Shown here piece by piece: positions 1 through 8,948 of a stretch of 64,000 bases of DNA (its first letter is position 1; each line of letters starts with the position of its first letter). This DNA is from JAMQKA01 sp031569985 (lineage in GTDB: Bacteria; Bacteroidota; Rhodothermia; Balneolales; Balneolaceae). The stretch spans positions 62,001-126,000 of the forward strand of contig NZ_JAMQKA010000004.1 in NCBI RefSeq assembly GCF_031569985.1, read 5' to 3'. A program made the position numbers and the translations under genes. The notes under the pieces were generated by a model. It did no database searches, had not been told where the DNA came from, and saw only the letters and a list, made by a program, of their open reading frames with translations.

Positions 1-1066
1 GCTCCATTTTACCGGTAAGGGCAGGCACAACATGATAGAGGTCTGTGATCCTGGCCCTAGTTTCATTTTCTCCATTAATCAACGCACGGCGCTCAGCCGA
101 TGAAGTAAGCTGTTCCATAGCAGTGATCGTCATCCGGGTTGATACCCCGCTTTTCTGGTCTATATACTCCGATTCACGCGCTTCAAATGCAATTTGCTCC
201 AGTATTTCCTTGATTATCTGCGGCACATGAACGGTCACAGTACCATTTCTCGATCTCCAGGCCTCCTGCTCGGTTATCTTCATACCAACCTTCAGCTCTC
301 GCGGATAGTGCGTCAGGATCTGCGAATCGATGCGGTCCTTTAGCGGTGTAATGATGTTGCCACGGCTGGTATAGTCCTCGGGATTGGCAGAGAAAAACAT
401 CCCTACATCCAATGGTATACGCACGTTGAAACCGCGAATCTGGATATCCCGCTCTTGCATAATGTTCAGCAGCGCTACCTGGATGCGGGGTTGAAGGTCC
501 GGCAGCTCATTAATGGCAAATATGCCGCGATTGGTCCTCGGGATAAGTCCAAAATTTATGACGTTCTCGTCGGCCAGGGTCAGCTTTTTTGTCGCCGCTT
601 TGATTGGGTCAATATCGCCAATCAGGTCGGCCACGGTGGTATCGGGCGTCGCCAGCTTCTCCCCATAGCGGTTGTCGCGGTGGACCCACTCGATCGGGGT
701 ATCATCACCCATTTCTTCAATTTTCTCACGGGCAAACTTTGAGATCGGCTTAAATGGGTCGTCATTGATCTCAGAGCCCTTTACAATCGGCATATATTCA
801 TCCAGGAAGTTAACCAGCATGCGCAGGATTTTTGTTTTTGCCTGTCCCCTGAGTCCCAGCAGAATAAGATCGTGCTTGGCCATCAGTGCGTGCTGGATCT
901 GGGGAACAACCGATTTTTCATAACCAATAATTCCGGGAAAAAGAGTTTCACCACACTTAATTTTTTCGATCAGATTTCGGCGGATCTCTTCCTTCACCGA
1001 AACTGATTCCCAACCGCTTTCTTTCAATTCACCTAGCGTTGACACTTTTTTATGGAGATCACTCAT
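1..1066 (-). CDS. MoxR/magnesium-chelatase ChlI-type AAA+ ATPase, C-terminus cut by window edge
   Basis: About 355 codons are visible from the ATG at 1066; the 3' end lies outside the window. A modified Walker A, GLRGQAKT, sits at residues 71-78, with Ala where the usual second Gly stands, a form seen in ChlI-like ATPases. A Walker B-like stretch, RGIFAINELPDL, lies near residue 180, followed by a sensor-1 segment SANPEDYT and an arginine-finger region LKDRI. This is the layout of the MoxR/ChlI AAA+ branch, which typically works with a von Willebrand A-domain partner encoded next to it. That partner, if present, would lie to the left of this window. Cofactor insertion or protein-complex remodelling is inferred from family only. 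The frame is open right to the window edge. Confidence 0.85.
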   Translation of the reverse strand, partial: MSDLHKKVSTLGELKESGWESVSVKEEIRRNLIEKIKCGETLFPGIIGYEKSVVPQIQHALMAKHDLILLGLRGQAKTKILRMLVNFLDEYMPIVKGSEINDDPFKPISKFAREKIEEMGDDTPIEWVHRDNRYGEKLATPDTTVADLIGDIDPIKAATKKLTLADENVINFGLIPRTNRGIFAINELPDLQPRIQVALLNIMQERDIQIRGFNVRIPLDVGMFFSANPEDYTSRGNIITPLKDRIDSQILTHYPRELKVGMKITEQEAWRSRNGTVTVHVPQIIKEILEQIAFEARESEYIDQKSGVSTRMTITAMEQLTSSAERRALINGENETRARITDLYHVVPALTGKME

Positions 1067-1254
1067 AAATCTAAATCAAAATTTTACTTTCCGTTGCTAT
1101 CGTGATAACCGTTTAGAATTGGTAATCATTCAATCTGTAAAAATCTTCTGCAGGTTATCTATTATTCGTTGGTTATACATCACAGATAAGAAATATTAAC
1201 TGATAATGAAATCTTTTATTGGATCATATCTTGGAAGCGTACGACTCTGCTTCG

Positions 1255-1627
1255 CCTGTCCCGACAGCTGTACGGGATAAAAGAAACCAAGATATTCATG
1301 TTCAAAGCTCCTTCCGGGTTATTGAGGTTTGCACCTCCAGTCTTTCCCGGAAGCTGCTACAGGGTTTCTTTCTTAACGCCTCCGCTGCGTTTGTCCGGGC
1401 GGCTCATATATGCGTAGACCGGAGGGGTAAAGCCCAACTCCACCGGCAGCCCCAAGTCCAGAAAATCCCTGCTTTCGGTGCCAGCAACGTCTCCCAACGT
1501 TGATAAGCAGGACCCGGAATGAAGCTCTGATAGAACAATATCTGGGATTTTATGGTGAGTTTTTTGGTTTAAGTTCTTGAGTCCGACTCCCGGCGGATTT
1601 TCCTCACCGAAAAAATGAACACCCCAT
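1255..1627 (-). repeat. interspersed repeat, copy R1
   Basis: Read on the minus strand, the block starts with gtgttcattttttcggtgag, continues through accaaaaaactcacc, aaatcccagatattgttct and gcagggattttctggacttgg, then a ccgcccgga...gcggaggcgttaagaaagaaa segment, and ends near ccgtacagctgtcgggacag. The same landmarks recur in the same order at 41549-41961 and in part at 44528-44618 and 62885-63090. Open frames across it are short and change between copies, so it does not look like a conserved protein. It fills most of the 932-base gap between the AAA ATPase start and the broken transporter; the rest of that gap (1067-1254, 1628-1998) holds no gene I can support. Confidence 0.65.
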
Positions 1628-1998
1628 AAAGAGCCTACCGGTTGCAACTGGATTTCAGGATAGCGATGGCCGGTACCGGCTGTATCATATGCAGGGTAAT
1701 TTGATAAAAACCCATAAAGCCTTGCATTTCGATCACCCAATTTATCCGTTAAAGCATTGTCACGCATAGAATTATCTTGTCAAAAGGAAGTCCTATTTAA
1801 AATGGTGACTGTGCTCAACATTGCTTCAAAGACAAGTCTGGTGCATGTAAACAGCAGATTACGCTGAATACGCAGATAATTTTAGTGATTTTTGTCTTGA
1901 AAGAGATGAAACCAATCTCTTGATATTTTAGTAAATGGTCTTCTTTCAACTGTTTGGTATCTGATCTCAGGCAAACAAAACGCGTAACAACTGCTTCC

Positions 1999-3548
1999 CT
2001 ACCCCACAGTTTCAGGTGTTTTCTCAATTTCTTTGGCGGCCTTGTCATCTACGAACAGCATTACCAGTGCCGCTACTCCCATCGATGCACCACCGGCTAT
2101 GAGGGCAAAAATCGCTTCTCCCCCAAAAAGTTACGCAACATAAATCCAAGGATACTGGCTGCTACAATCTGCGGAACCACAATAAAAAAGTTAAAAAGTC
2201 CCATGTAAACACCCATCTTTTCACCCGGGATGGCACCGGAAAGTATGGCATACGGCATGGCCAAGATGCTGCCCTAGGCCAGACCAATACCCACCATCGG
2301 GAGCAGTAGCATAGTGGGGTCGCTGACCAGGTAGATGCCCGCCAGGCTTGCTCCGCCGATCAAAAGAGATGAGGCGTGAACTGCTTTTCGGCTGGTCCAC
2401 TTGGCAGCTCTCGGGAGTCCGAAAGCGATTAAAGCAGCAAAGCCATTATATACTGCAAAGCAGATACCGACCCAGTCGGCGCCTTCGTTGTAGAGAACAG
2501 ACGTCGCATCGCTTGTTCCATAAATATGAGAAGTAACTGCCGCCGTTGTGTAAATCCAGAGAGCAAAAAGAGCAAACCAGGAGAAAAACTGTACCACCGA
2601 CAACTGCACCATCGTCTTTGGCATATTCAGAAAATCGGAGACGACCACAACCAGTCCGTGCTCTTTTTTGTCCGCCTGCTGCAGTAATCCGGCAATGCCC
2701 ATTACCACGCCAAATGCAGCAACGCCAATACTAAAAATGTAGAGCTCTTTCTCATATCCACCGCTATACACTAAATATGTTAGCCCCAGTCCTATTGCAA
2801 TAAAGGTTATAGCAGATACAAACTTTTGACGAATGCCGCCTTCTACTAACTCTCCCTTTGCAGCATCAATAAGAGAATCTGTTTCCCGGGAATCCCTGGC
2901 ATAGCGTTCAAACTCTTCAGGCGGATATTCCTCCGTTTTCAAGACGGTCCAGAGCACAGCTCCCAAAAAAGTAATTCCCCCAAGATAAAACGACCATTTA
3001 ACCGCCGGTGGAATTTCTCCTGAGGGAGCAGTATTTGAAAGGCCGATCCAATTGGTCATGATATAAGGGAGTGCCGAGGCAATAACCGCGCCGGTGCCAA
3101 TAAAGAAGGTCTGCATGGCAAACCCTTTGGTATGCTGTTCCGCCGGCAGCATATCGCCCACGAATGCCCGAAACGGCTCCATCGATATGTTAATCGAAGC
3201 GTCCATGATCCAAAGCATACCTGCTGCTACCCACAGGACCGGAGAATTGGGCATGATTAAGAGTGCTAATGAGGCAAAAATTGCCCCAAAAAGGAAGTAG
3301 GGGCGGCGCCCGAGACTATTCCAAGTTTTATCGCTCATATGGCCAATGATCGGCTGAACGACCAAGCCGGTCACCGGTGCGGCAATCCACAAGAGCGGGA
3401 TGTTGTCAATACTGGCACCAAGTGTCTCAAAGATGCGGCTGACATTGGCGTTTTGTAGAGCAAATCCGAATTGTATCCCCAAAAAGCCAAAGCTCATATT
3501 CCAGATCTCCCAGAAAGAGAGGCTGGGCTTCATGTGCTTCTTTTTCAT
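1999..3548 (-). pseudogene. GPH/SLC45-like MFS sugar transporter, interrupted by an amber stop and a frameshift
   Basis: The first 424 residues are a clear major-facilitator transporter of the glycoside-pentoside-hexuronide/sucrose-maltose type, with GHMSDKTWNSLGRRPYFL as the loop 2-3 signature near residues 68-85 and many hydrophobic helices. Reading stops at a TAG at 2274-2276, after GIGLA. The same frame then continues with transporter-like residues (GSILAMPYAILSGAIPGEK, then MGLFNFFIVVPQIVAASILG) until a run of five C on the plus strand at 2120-2124. One missing base there throws the frame; restoring it gives GGEAIFALIAGGASMGVAAL and a stop at 1999. The repaired protein would have 516 residues, normal for the family. 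It follows the amylase by 59 bases, so it was probably the maltodextrin uptake gene of the LacI locus. Two separate lesions argue for real decay; a sequencing artefact is possible for the homopolymer but less so for the TAG. Confidence 0.85.
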
Positions 3549-3606
3549 AAAATCCCTGTTTATGATCCCCTTCTATTGGTAAAATAGAATACCATAAATA
3601 CCAAAC

Positions 3607-5001
3607 CTATTTTTCTAATACAAGGTGACTGTGGGCAGGTATCGCAACTTGTTGTTTACCCACAGTCAGTGTTTCTCCGCTGAACACATCACTATATTCA
3701 GTGGGTCTGATATCTTGCAACGCCACCTGCTGTTCCTGCCCGGTAAGGTTCAGGACCACCAGTACTTCACTGTCTCCCTTGACGCGTTTATATGCGTATA
3801 TGCTCTCTGATGGGCTGGTTTGTACATGCTGAAAATGTCCACCATGCTGACCGTTCCAAAGTGCCTCATTTCTATCTTTAAGTTCAAAAAGTGTCCGGTA
3901 AAAGTCTTCATATTCATAACCGTCCCAGTCAATGGTATCTTTCTTGAAGAATTCCAATCGCTGCTCCAATCCGGTCTCCTGTCCGCTATAGATAAGCGGC
4001 ATGCCGTCAATTGTGGATGCCATAACGGCAAAATTCTCAAAGTTATCACCAAACAACTCCTCGTCAGTTCCGTTCCAGGAATTTTCATCGTGATTGGTTG
4101 TGAAATAAAGCCGGTAAGCGTGCCCTGGGTAGAGGGAGTCCTGCCTGGCCATGTATTCGGTCAGTTGATCCAGCGAGGCTTCCCCCTTTGCGATCTCGGT
4201 GGTTAGATGGAAATATTCCCATGTATAAGTGGCATCAAACCACGGATGCATCTCCGGGGTGTTCCACTCAGCCAGCCAAAAGAAATCTTGCTTGACGTTA
4301 TTCACTTCAGGAATCGCTTTTTTCCAGAACTCCAGCGGTATGTCGTGGCCTGCATGATCCACCCGGTAACCGTCAATATTGGCCTCTTCCACCCAATACT
4401 TTAGCTTTTCGATCATATCGTCCCACAGCGCCCTGTTCTCGTAATTAAGCTGTGCAATATCGGTCCAGTCGGCTTCATAGGTAATGTTGCCTAATGAGTC
4501 TTTCATGTAATATTCCGGGTGCTCTGTCACCCACGGGTGATCCCACGCGGTGTGGTTTGGCACCATATCCAGGAACACTTTCATATCGTTGGCATGTATT
4601 GCTCGCACCAGGTCAAAGAAATCCTGCCTGGTACCAAAATTCGGGTTCACCGCGGTATAATCTTTTATCGAATAGTAGCTTCCCAGTTCCCCTTTGCGTC
4701 TTTTCTCTCCTATCGGGTGGATCGGCATGAGCCACAGGATATCAACTCCCATATTCTTTAACCTGGGTAATTCCTTTTGGAATGCTTTAAAAGTGCCCTC
4801 CGGGGTGTACTGGCGAATGTTCACCTCATATATATTTGCACTCTTCGACCATTCAGGATGCTCAATGTGTTCCGAAGCCGAGGTAATAGCTGAGTCTTGA
4901 GTAGCTTCCTCTGCTGAACGAGTACAGTTCCATCCCAGCAGACCTACTGCCAGGATCAGAAATAGTATTTTATATTTTAAACAGGAAAGAAAAGGCCTCA
5001 T
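3607..5001 (-). CDS. GH13 alpha-amylase family lipoprotein
   Basis: 464 residues from the ATG at 5001; a longer frame to 5073 exists, but only the shorter start places a hydrophobic leader at the N-terminus (residues 9-24), ending in LLGWNC, a non-canonical but plausible lipobox at Cys26. The mature part is a GH13 (beta/alpha)8 barrel with all four signature regions: DMVPNH (residues 145-150), GYRVDHAGH with nucleophile Asp215, LAEW with acid/base Glu245, and TTNHDEN with Asp305. It should cleave or rearrange alpha-1,4-glucans in the periplasm or at the surface. The perfect operator at 5084-5097 lies about 85 bases upstream of the start, the LacI gene precedes it and a broken sugar transporter follows, so it belongs to a maltodextrin-type locus. 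Exact product specificity cannot be read from sequence. Confidence 0.9.
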   Translation of the reverse strand: MRPFLSCLKYKILFLILAVGLLGWNCTRSAEEATQDSAITSASEHIEHPEWSKSANIYEVNIRQYTPEGTFKAFQKELPRLKNMGVDILWLMPIHPIGEKRRKGELGSYYSIKDYTAVNPNFGTRQDFFDLVRAIHANDMKVFLDMVPNHTAWDHPWVTEHPEYYMKDSLGNITYEADWTDIAQLNYENRALWDDMIEKLKYWVEEANIDGYRVDHAGHDIPLEFWKKAIPEVNNVKQDFFWLAEWNTPEMHPWFDATYTWEYFHLTTEIAKGEASLDQLTEYMARQDSLYPGHAYRLYFTTNHDENSWNGTDEELFGDNFENFAVMASTIDGMPLIYSGQETGLEQRLEFFKKDTIDWDGYEYEDFYRTLFELKDRNEALWNGQHGGHFQHVQTSPSESIYAYKRVKGDSEVLVVLNLTGQEQQVALQDIRPTEYSDVFSGETLTVGKQQVAIPAHSHLVLEK

Positions 5002-5083
5002 ACTAAAAAGAATTAAGTTGTAAGTTATATCAGCAGACCCCCTTCCCTGAGATTTCCCGGGCCCACAGATCACAAATCAGGAA

Positions 5084-5097
5084 TGTAAGCGCTTACA
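5084..5097. promoter_or_regulatory. LacI-family operator (perfect 14-bp palindrome)
   Basis: The sequence tgtaagcgcttaca is its own reverse complement, with the central CG step typical of LacI/GalR-family operators. It sits between the LacI-type regulator (stop at 5153) and the amylase start (5001), where repression or induction of the amylase-transporter pair would act. I found no second copy before the regulator gene itself. Confidence 0.8.
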
Positions 5098-5152
5098 AAG
5101 GTATGAATTGTTAATCTCATTCTCCAATTTTAAATGTTGGCAGGGTCAACTC

Positions 5153-6154
5153 CTATACATCTGTGCTGGATCGAAGCACCAGTTCTGGAGTAAACTCTTT
5201 ATGGGTAGGAGTAAGTTTGCTGTTCTTCATCTTATTCATCAGCCGTTTGGTGGCATACATTCCCATATCATACATCGGCTGACGGATCGTTGATAACCCG
5301 ATATAATTTGAGATGGTGATATCATCGTAGCCGATTACGGGTATTTCCACACCTTTCTCCTTCATCGCCTTGAGGGCTCCCACGGCCTGGATATCGGAAG
5401 AACAAAAGCATGCTTCCGGCGGATTTGGCAGTTCCAGCAGTTTGCTCATCGCTTCGTACCCGTTTTCCTCGGAAAAGCCATCGCGATACATAGAGTCGCC
5501 TGTCATGATGAGCTGCTCATCCACCGGCATGTCCGCCTTTTTCAATGCTTTTTTGTATCCGTCAATCCGCTGTTTGCTCGGCTTGGAGCTTTTCATTGCG
5601 CTGATCATTGCTATCCTTTCATACCCACTTTCAAGGAAATAATCCATCGCCTTCTGCACGCCCTCCTCATTATTGACCGTCACAGAATCGGACCCAGAAA
5701 AGGACTCGTCAATCAGCGTAATCGGCATGTCGTGCCTTTTCAACTTTTCCAGCTGCTGCTCCTGCATGTGAGTAGAAATAAAAAGATAACCGTCGGCCCA
5801 GCCCCGTTTTAAAATATTCTCCACCTCATGGAACATACTCTCTTCACTGTTGCTCCCGACGTTGAAAATATTCAAATCGTACTTGTAGTTGGTCATTTCG
5901 TCCTGAATACCGGCCAGTACCTCCATAAAAAAGTAGTTGGAGAGAACGGGTACGACAACCATTATAATATTCTTCTTGTTGCGAGCAAGCCCCTGTGCGT
6001 AAGCCTGGGGATGATACCCCAGCTCATCAGCAACTTTTAACACCTTTTTACGGGTCTTATCGGCTATACCCTCACTTTTATTGATCACTCTTGAGACTGT
6101 GGCGATACTCACACCCGCCTCTTTCGCTATGTCATAAATCGTAGTTTTCGCCAT
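5153..6154 (-). CDS. LacI-family transcriptional regulator
   Basis: 333 residues, normal for LacI/GalR proteins. The N-terminal helix-turn-helix reads TIYDIAKEAGVSIATVSRVI (residues 5-24), followed by the hinge helix region (NPQAYAQGLARN-like, here HPQAYAQGLARN). From about residue 60 there is a periplasmic-binding-protein fold (VVPVLSNYFFMEVLAGIQDE, later VIGYDDITISNYIGLSTIRQP) that would bind a sugar effector. It lies directly upstream of the amylase and the decayed transporter, and a perfect palindromic operator sits between. It most likely controls that locus in response to a glucan breakdown product; the effector is inferred. The 44-base gap to pabB makes it possible that it is also reached by read-through from the pab genes. 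Confidence 0.93.
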   Translation of the reverse strand: MAKTTIYDIAKEAGVSIATVSRVINKSEGIADKTRKKVLKVADELGYHPQAYAQGLARNKKNIIMVVVPVLSNYFFMEVLAGIQDEMTNYKYDLNIFNVGSNSEESMFHEVENILKRGWADGYLFISTHMQEQQLEKLKRHDMPITLIDESFSGSDSVTVNNEEGVQKAMDYFLESGYERIAMISAMKSSKPSKQRIDGYKKALKKADMPVDEQLIMTGDSMYRDGFSEENGYEAMSKLLELPNPPEACFCSSDIQAVGALKAMKEKGVEIPVIGYDDITISNYIGLSTIRQPMYDMGMYATKRLMNKMKNSKLTPTHKEFTPELVLRSSTDV

Positions 6155-6198
6155 CTACTCTCAATTATGCCCATTTTCAGGTTGGACTTCGGGCAATT

Positions 6199-7530
6199 TT
6201 ATTTAATCAATTCTGTTTCAATCTGTAAACTTTTTTGATCTTTTGAAACCGCCGAGGTCAGCGCCTTCGCTTTTACCAATGTTTCCTGCCACTCCCTGCC
6301 CGGTTCAGAATCGCTGGTTATGGCTCCACCTACAGAATAGTAAAGCTGATCCTGTTTAATAACTGCGGTTCGAATTACAACGTTAAAATCAAAATTGCCA
6401 CCCGGCGCCAGGTAACCGATCGCACCAGAATAAATTCCGCGGCGATAGCCCTCCAGCTCCTCGATCGAGCGCATAGCGCTAATTTTGGGAGCCCCGGTCA
6501 TGGATCCCATAGGAAAACACGCCCGGATGATATCGGTTGAAGCTACCTCGTCCACCAAAGCCTCTATGGTTGAAACCATCTGGTGTACAGTCTCAAAGGA
6601 CTGCACTTCAAACAGATTGGAAACCTTGACGGAACCGGTTTTAGCTATCCTACCGAGGTCATTGCGCACCAAGTCGACAATCATCAGGTTTTCCGCCCTG
6701 TTTTTTTCCGAGGATTGCAGCCACTGTTTTAGCTCTTCATCTTCAGTTACTGAGTTGCCCCTGTGGATTGTCCCCTTTATCGGTTGAGAAAATACTCGGC
6801 TTCCCTCCCTGGCAAGGAAACGTTCCGGGGAAGCACAGCACACACTCCAACTGTTGCCCTCATCCGCAAAATGCAGATAGGCCCCAAAAGGCACCGGCCC
6901 AACCCGTTTCATATCCTCATAGAGCCCATAAAAACAACCCGAAAAATCGCCCTGCATCTGGTGAGAGAGGTTTACTTCGTAGTAATTTCCTTCCCTGATA
7001 TGGTTCTTTGCTTGCCGGATAATGCCGCGGTATGCCTGTTCTGTAACCCGAGGTTCAACGTTTTTTAACCTGTAATCAAGTTGTTGAGATGTAATCTCGG
7101 AACCGGTATTTGCCGGAATTTTTCCTTTTATCACCGACCATCCATTCTGGGTGATTTGTATCAGCAAGCCCGGGTTCATCATAAAAAGATCGGGTGCCCC
7201 CACCTGGTCGCGGTTGTTGGATTCCAGCTTCTCCAGGTGATTCTTGAGATCATAGCCCAAGTATCCGAAAAGCCACCCGTCAGTTTCAGATTGAAACTGT
7301 TTGAGCTCTTCCCAGGGATCGGCATCAGGCTTCTTATGAATTTTTTTTCCAAGTCTTCGGTAAACCTGGTTCCCATATGCCCATATTTCGGCTTTGGGCA
7401 TCGCCGCCAAGTAAGTTTTTTGAGCTGCGGGATGTAAATATGACTGCGATTCCAGCAGCACCACGGCTCCCTTGCTCTGCAACATAGGGATGAGTGTGGA
7501 GAGGTTGATATTTCGATTTGACGGCTTCAA
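6199..7530 (-). CDS. pabB: aminodeoxychorismate synthase component I (PabB)
   Basis: 443 residues of the chorismate-binding family. PIKGT at residues 250-254 carries the lysine (Lys252) that marks PabB; anthranilate synthases have a different residue here. EKNRAENLMIVDLVRNDLG (275-293) and the later GSMTGAPK complete the active-site set. The enzyme converts chorismate and ammonia into 4-amino-4-deoxychorismate for p-aminobenzoate and folate synthesis. The stop of the upstream class IV aminotransferase (PabC-like) is only four bases away, so the two form a translational pair covering both steps to p-aminobenzoate. The glutamine amidotransferase partner (PabA) is not in this window. It has no fused amidotransferase or lyase domain. 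Confidence 0.93.
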   Translation of the reverse strand: MKPSNRNINLSTLIPMLQSKGAVVLLESQSYLHPAAQKTYLAAMPKAEIWAYGNQVYRRLGKKIHKKPDADPWEELKQFQSETDGWLFGYLGYDLKNHLEKLESNNRDQVGAPDLFMMNPGLLIQITQNGWSVIKGKIPANTGSEITSQQLDYRLKNVEPRVTEQAYRGIIRQAKNHIREGNYYEVNLSHQMQGDFSGCFYGLYEDMKRVGPVPFGAYLHFADEGNSWSVCCASPERFLAREGSRVFSQPIKGTIHRGNSVTEDEELKQWLQSSEKNRAENLMIVDLVRNDLGRIAKTGSVKVSNLFEVQSFETVHQMVSTIEALVDEVASTDIIRACFPMGSMTGAPKISAMRSIEELEGYRRGIYSGAIGYLAPGGNFDFNVVIRTAVIKQDQLYYSVGGAITSDSEPGREWQETLVKAKALTSAVSKDQKSLQIETELIK

Positions 7531-7534
7531 AAAA

Positions 7535-8404
7535 CTATGCTAACAACTTATTTTTATATGATTTGAATGCTTCTTTCAACTTAAGAAAAAACGAATTCTC
7601 CAGGCTAAACGTTTGGTCATCGATTTTTCTAACAGGTACTAACTCGCGGACCGAATTACAGATCCAGGCCGCATCTGCATGCTTGAGATCCGCTGTTGTA
7701 AACTGCCCTTCCCTTACGCTGACGTCAAATTTTGTTGCCAGTATTTCGAGTATCATATTCCGCGTTATCCCGGGAAGGATGTCACAATCAATTGAGGGAG
7801 TACACACGGTTTGGTCATTGACCCAAAAAATATTTGCGATGGTTGTTTCCGCCACAAGCCCGTCAACAGTCAGCATAAGTGCATCATCAGCCTGCTGTTC
7901 TGAGGCCTGGGTGGCGGCCTGAATGTAGTTAATACTATTGGAAAGCTTAAACCGCGGGTTCAACGCCTCCGCGGGTATACGTCGCGTAGCAACCGTAGCC
8001 AGCGATACTGCCCTAGAAATTTGAGGCAGTTTTGACACGGTAATACAATACCCGGAATCGGCCTCACGGGAGATGCTAAAACCGCGTCCCCCCTCGCGCC
8101 AAACCTGGATGCGAACAACAGCATCTTCATCCCGAAGTTGATTTTCCGTTAATAACTCCAATATTTTTTCCCTGAAACTTTTGTCCTCCAACTCAATCGA
8201 TGGAATAATCCTCAGATACTCCAGTGCCCCTTTTAACCGCTCTAGGTGAGCTTCCAGCTTCAAAAAACGACCCTGGTAAGATCGAAAAGTCTCAAAACAG
8301 CCGTCGCCGTAACGAACGGCCCGGGCGTCTACCGGAATAAGAAGTTCATCCCTTCGATGGATCTGGTCATTGACTATTATCCAGGACTGTCGAGAATTAC
8401 TCAT
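7535..8404 (-). CDS. pabC: class IV aminotransferase, probable aminodeoxychorismate lyase (PabC)
   Basis: 289 residues of the PLP fold-type IV family. RFKLSNSINYIQAA contains the family's Schiff-base lysine region, and GLVAETTIANIFWV is the usual Glu-containing strand near the cofactor, followed by TPSIDCDILPGITRNMIL. The family includes branched-chain aminotransferases, D-amino acid aminotransferases and 4-amino-4-deoxychorismate lyase. Being four bases upstream of pabB strongly favours the lyase, which releases pyruvate and p-aminobenzoate. Its first eight bases overlap the end of the thioredoxin-fold gene, indicating translational coupling in one transcript. Confidence 0.85.
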   Translation of the reverse strand: MSNSRQSWIIVNDQIHRRDELLIPVDARAVRYGDGCFETFRSYQGRFLKLEAHLERLKGALEYLRIIPSIELEDKSFREKILELLTENQLRDEDAVVRIQVWREGGRGFSISREADSGYCITVSKLPQISRAVSLATVATRRIPAEALNPRFKLSNSINYIQAATQASEQQADDALMLTVDGLVAETTIANIFWVNDQTVCTPSIDCDILPGITRNMILEILATKFDVSVREGQFTTADLKHADAAWICNSVRELVPVRKIDDQTFSLENSFFLKLKEAFKSYKNKLLA

Positions 8405-8936
8405 TTGCGAGGTGGGTTTTCAGACTGTCATAGCGGTTCGGACCGGTGTATCCCACAAAGGTGGCCACCACTTGTCCTCCCGGATTAAAAAGAATTTGAC
8501 TGGGGACGCCGGGCAAGTTCATTTCACGGTAAAAATCGGTACCGTCAACAAATTCAAATGCGTAGTTGTACTTTTGCCGATAAGCAGCGACTTCACTGCT
8601 GTCGGTACGGACCGAAGCAGCAACTACCCGCAGTGATATAAAATCCTCTTCTGGCAGTTTAGAAAGGACTTTGTGCGATTCGATTGAGGGCTCCGACCAA
8701 GTCGACCAAAAATCGAGGAGCAGGTATTGCCCCCGAAGCTGGTTTAGCAGCAGGGTATCCCTGCTTTCGATGTAGGGAAAGGCGACATAACCGAGGGAAT
8801 CGGCCTCCATCATTTGTCGCTGGAAAGCAGATTCGCGGCTGGAGGTATAGCTCAATGTAGCTATCACGATGAGGATAGCCGTAACCACGGCAACCACAAT
8901 CATGAATTTATTGAAATGCCTTGGATGAATCCGCAT
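8397..8936 (-). CDS. membrane-anchored TlpA-like thioredoxin-fold protein lacking all cysteines
   Basis: 179 residues: an N-terminal transmembrane anchor (residues about 11-29), then a periplasmic TlpA/AhpC-TSA-type thioredoxin fold. The strand LLLDFWSTWSEPS lies where thiol oxidoreductases have WATWCxPC, and GVPSQILF holds the cis-proline typical of the fold. Both active-site cysteines are serine and the whole protein contains no cysteine, so it cannot do dithiol chemistry. A binding or structural role is the simplest reading, but no partner is evident. The gene overlaps pabC by eight bases and follows the second GH13 gene by 12 bases, so it is embedded in an operon with both. Confidence 0.85.
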   Translation of the reverse strand: MRIHPRHFNKFMIVVAVVTAILIVIATLSYTSSRESAFQRQMMEADSLGYVAFPYIESRDTLLLNQLRGQYLLLDFWSTWSEPSIESHKVLSKLPEEDFISLRVVAASVRTDSSEVAAYRQKYNYAFEFVDGTDFYREMNLPGVPSQILFNPGGQVVATFVGYTGPNRYDSLKTHLANE

Positions 8937-8948
8937 GGAACTGTACCA

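Noticed and set aside
1357..1767. 136-codon minus-strand frame
   Set aside because: Most of it lies inside repeat copy R1; the frame is not conserved in R2-R4 and no family is recognised.
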